Below are positions 63,023 through 64,000 of a stretch of DNA of 64,000 nt, in pieces. Numbering within the stretch: the first letter of the stretch is position 1; each line of letters begins with the position of its first letter. The DNA lies in contig NZ_OEZH01000083.1 of assembly GCF_900243075.1 (NCBI RefSeq), positions 62,001-126,000 of the forward strand, in the 5' to 3' direction. The translations under genes and the position numbers were made by a program. The DNA is from Clostridioides difficile. GTDB taxonomy: Bacteria > Bacillota > Clostridia > Peptostreptococcales > Peptostreptococcaceae. The notes under the pieces were generated by a model, which worked only from the letters and a program-made list of their open reading frames with translations, had not been told where the DNA came from and did no database searches.

Positions 63023-64000
63023 ATGATAAGTAAAACTGAAAAGAAAAATAAATGCCTAGGTAGTGTAGCTTTTTTAGTTTTACTAATGGGCATAACAGGA
63101 TATTTTGTTTTTAGAGGGCAATCAATTGAATCATTAATAAAATCATTAAAAGGTGCAAGTCCTATGTTTATACTAATTGGATTTGCGATGATGATTATAT
63201 ATGTTGCTTGTGAAGGTGTAAATATATATCTAGGTATAAAAGCTTTAAACCAAAAAACAACTCTTTTAAAATGTATGGGATATGCTTTTATTGGATTTTA
63301 TTTTAGTTCAATTACACCTTCAGCATCAGGGGGTCAACCAGCACAAGTTTATTATATGAAGAAAGATGATATAAATATCTCCTATTCTTCACTTATACTA
63401 TTAGTTATTGTTGTCATTCATCAAGTAGTTATATTGGCATATAGTGGAATAATGTTCATTATGGAACGTGAATTTATATTAAACAATGTAAGTGGAATGA
63501 ATATTTTACTAATATATGGTGTAATAACAAATGTTGCTCTTGTAGTTGGAGTAATTGCAATTATATTTTCAAAAAAATTGGTAAACAAATTTATAATATC
63601 AATAACAAACTTATTAGGTAAGCTAAGAATAATAAAAGATGTTGAAGGTTCAAGAAAAGTTATAACTTCTCAAATTGAAGAATATGTTAAGGGTGCTCAA
63701 TATATAAAACAGAATCCAAAACTTGTAATACAAATTTTAGGCATAACTATTATACAAATAACAGCTATGTTTTTAGTACCATTTTTTGTATACAAAGCTT
63801 TCCATCTATCAACATATACTGTGTTTGAGATATTAGCGATACAATCTCTACTTAATATTGCTGTTTCATCATTACCATTGCCAGGAGCTGTTGGAGCTTC
63901 TGAAAATAGTTTTATGATATTATTTAAGATATTTTTCCCAGGGCATTTATTAGTTCCAGCGATGTTACTTAGTAGGGGAATAAGTTTTTATGCATTTGTA
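63023..64000 (+). CDS. hexF: Flippase-like membrane protein (UPF0104/YbhN, MprF-like), 3' end cut by window
   Basis: 326 residues visible from ATG 63023; the frame is open to the window edge. Several membrane segments and the family block FYFSSITPSASGGQPAQVYYMKKD (split about 95-118), then a late LPLPGAVGASENSF. This is the LPG-synthase transmembrane domain found in MprF flippases, here without a tRNA-dependent synthase part in view. It starts 2 bp after the deacetylase stop, so it is the third gene of the operon. Likely translocates the amino-glycolipid. Confidence 0.82.
   Translation, partial: MISKTEKKNKCLGSVAFLVLLMGITGYFVFRGQSIESLIKSLKGASPMFILIGFAMMIIYVACEGVNIYLGIKALNQKTTLLKCMGYAFIGFYFSSITPSASGGQPAQVYYMKKDDINISYSSLILLVIVVIHQVVILAYSGIMFIMEREFILNNVSGMNILLIYGVITNVALVVGVIAIIFSKKLVNKFIISITNLLGKLRIIKDVEGSRKVITSQIEEYVKGAQYIKQNPKLVIQILGITIIQITAMFLVPFFVYKAFHLSTYTVFEILAIQSLLNIAVSSLPLPGAVGASENSFMILFKIFFPGHLLVPAMLLSRGISFYAFV

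Overview
The window is low-GC DNA with AGGAGG-type ribosome binding sites, frequent TTG starts, CWB2-anchored cell-wall proteins, an agrBD pair without agrCA and a CamA-type adenine methyltransferase. Together these point to Clostridioides difficile. In strain-630 terms it appears to run, in reverse of the usual numbering, from the PS-II (cell-surface polysaccharide II) locus through the cwp19, camA, ptsHI, agr and aspS regions towards glyA. I found no rRNA, tRNA, CRISPR array, prophage or intact insertion sequence.

Layout. (1) 1-11919: end of a surface-polysaccharide cluster, all on +: GDP-mannose synthesis (manC), several glycosyltransferases, a polymerase-like membrane protein, a glycerophosphotransferase-like enzyme, UDP-glucose dehydrogenase and a membrane CapD-type dehydratase. 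(2) 12118-21129: wall-assembly genes: an NlpC/P60 hydrolase, Cwp19, two LytR-CpsA-Psr (LCP) glycopolymer ligases, a HAD phosphatase, a DUF4358 lipoprotein, an atypical cis-prenyltransferase and an Amidase_3 enzyme. (3) 21390-26554: a signalling/epigenetic unit of GGDEF-EAL protein, Rrf2 regulator and CamA, then a patatin. (4) 26745-28976: ptsH and ptsI. (5) 29638-34862: accessory-looking stretch with a possible PemK-like protein, an 18-repeat DUF4116 protein, a 126-bp inverted-repeat element, agrBD and a SCIFF-type radical SAM maturase with no precursor peptide beside it. (6) 34891-48484: housekeeping run of gamma-carbonic anhydrase, UbiB-like kinase, recJ, apt, relA, dtd, MBL hydrolase, hemZ, hisS, aspS. 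(7) 48616-56637: LysR regulator, a Cwp14-like wall protein, and a C-S lyase/NhaC transporter operon that carries a very good sigma-54 promoter next to a sigma-54 activator gene. (8) 56872-64000: a zinc-ribbon membrane protein, CsoR, RseC, a ThrE exporter pair, glyA, and the start of a glycolipid operon matching the architecture of hexSDF.

How the genes work together. The first third makes, exports, attaches and remodels wall glycopolymers, and CWB2 proteins such as Cwp19 and Cwp14 are held by PS-II. The middle couples c-di-GMP turnover, an Rrf2 switch and CamA DNA methylation in one transcription unit. CamA's published target (CAAAAA) recurs at suggestive places in this same window: three in-phase copies just upstream of the NlpC/P60 promoter, two in the ptsH leader, and one inside the putative agr promoter. 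All functional statements are by recognition of families and motifs; no database search was possible.
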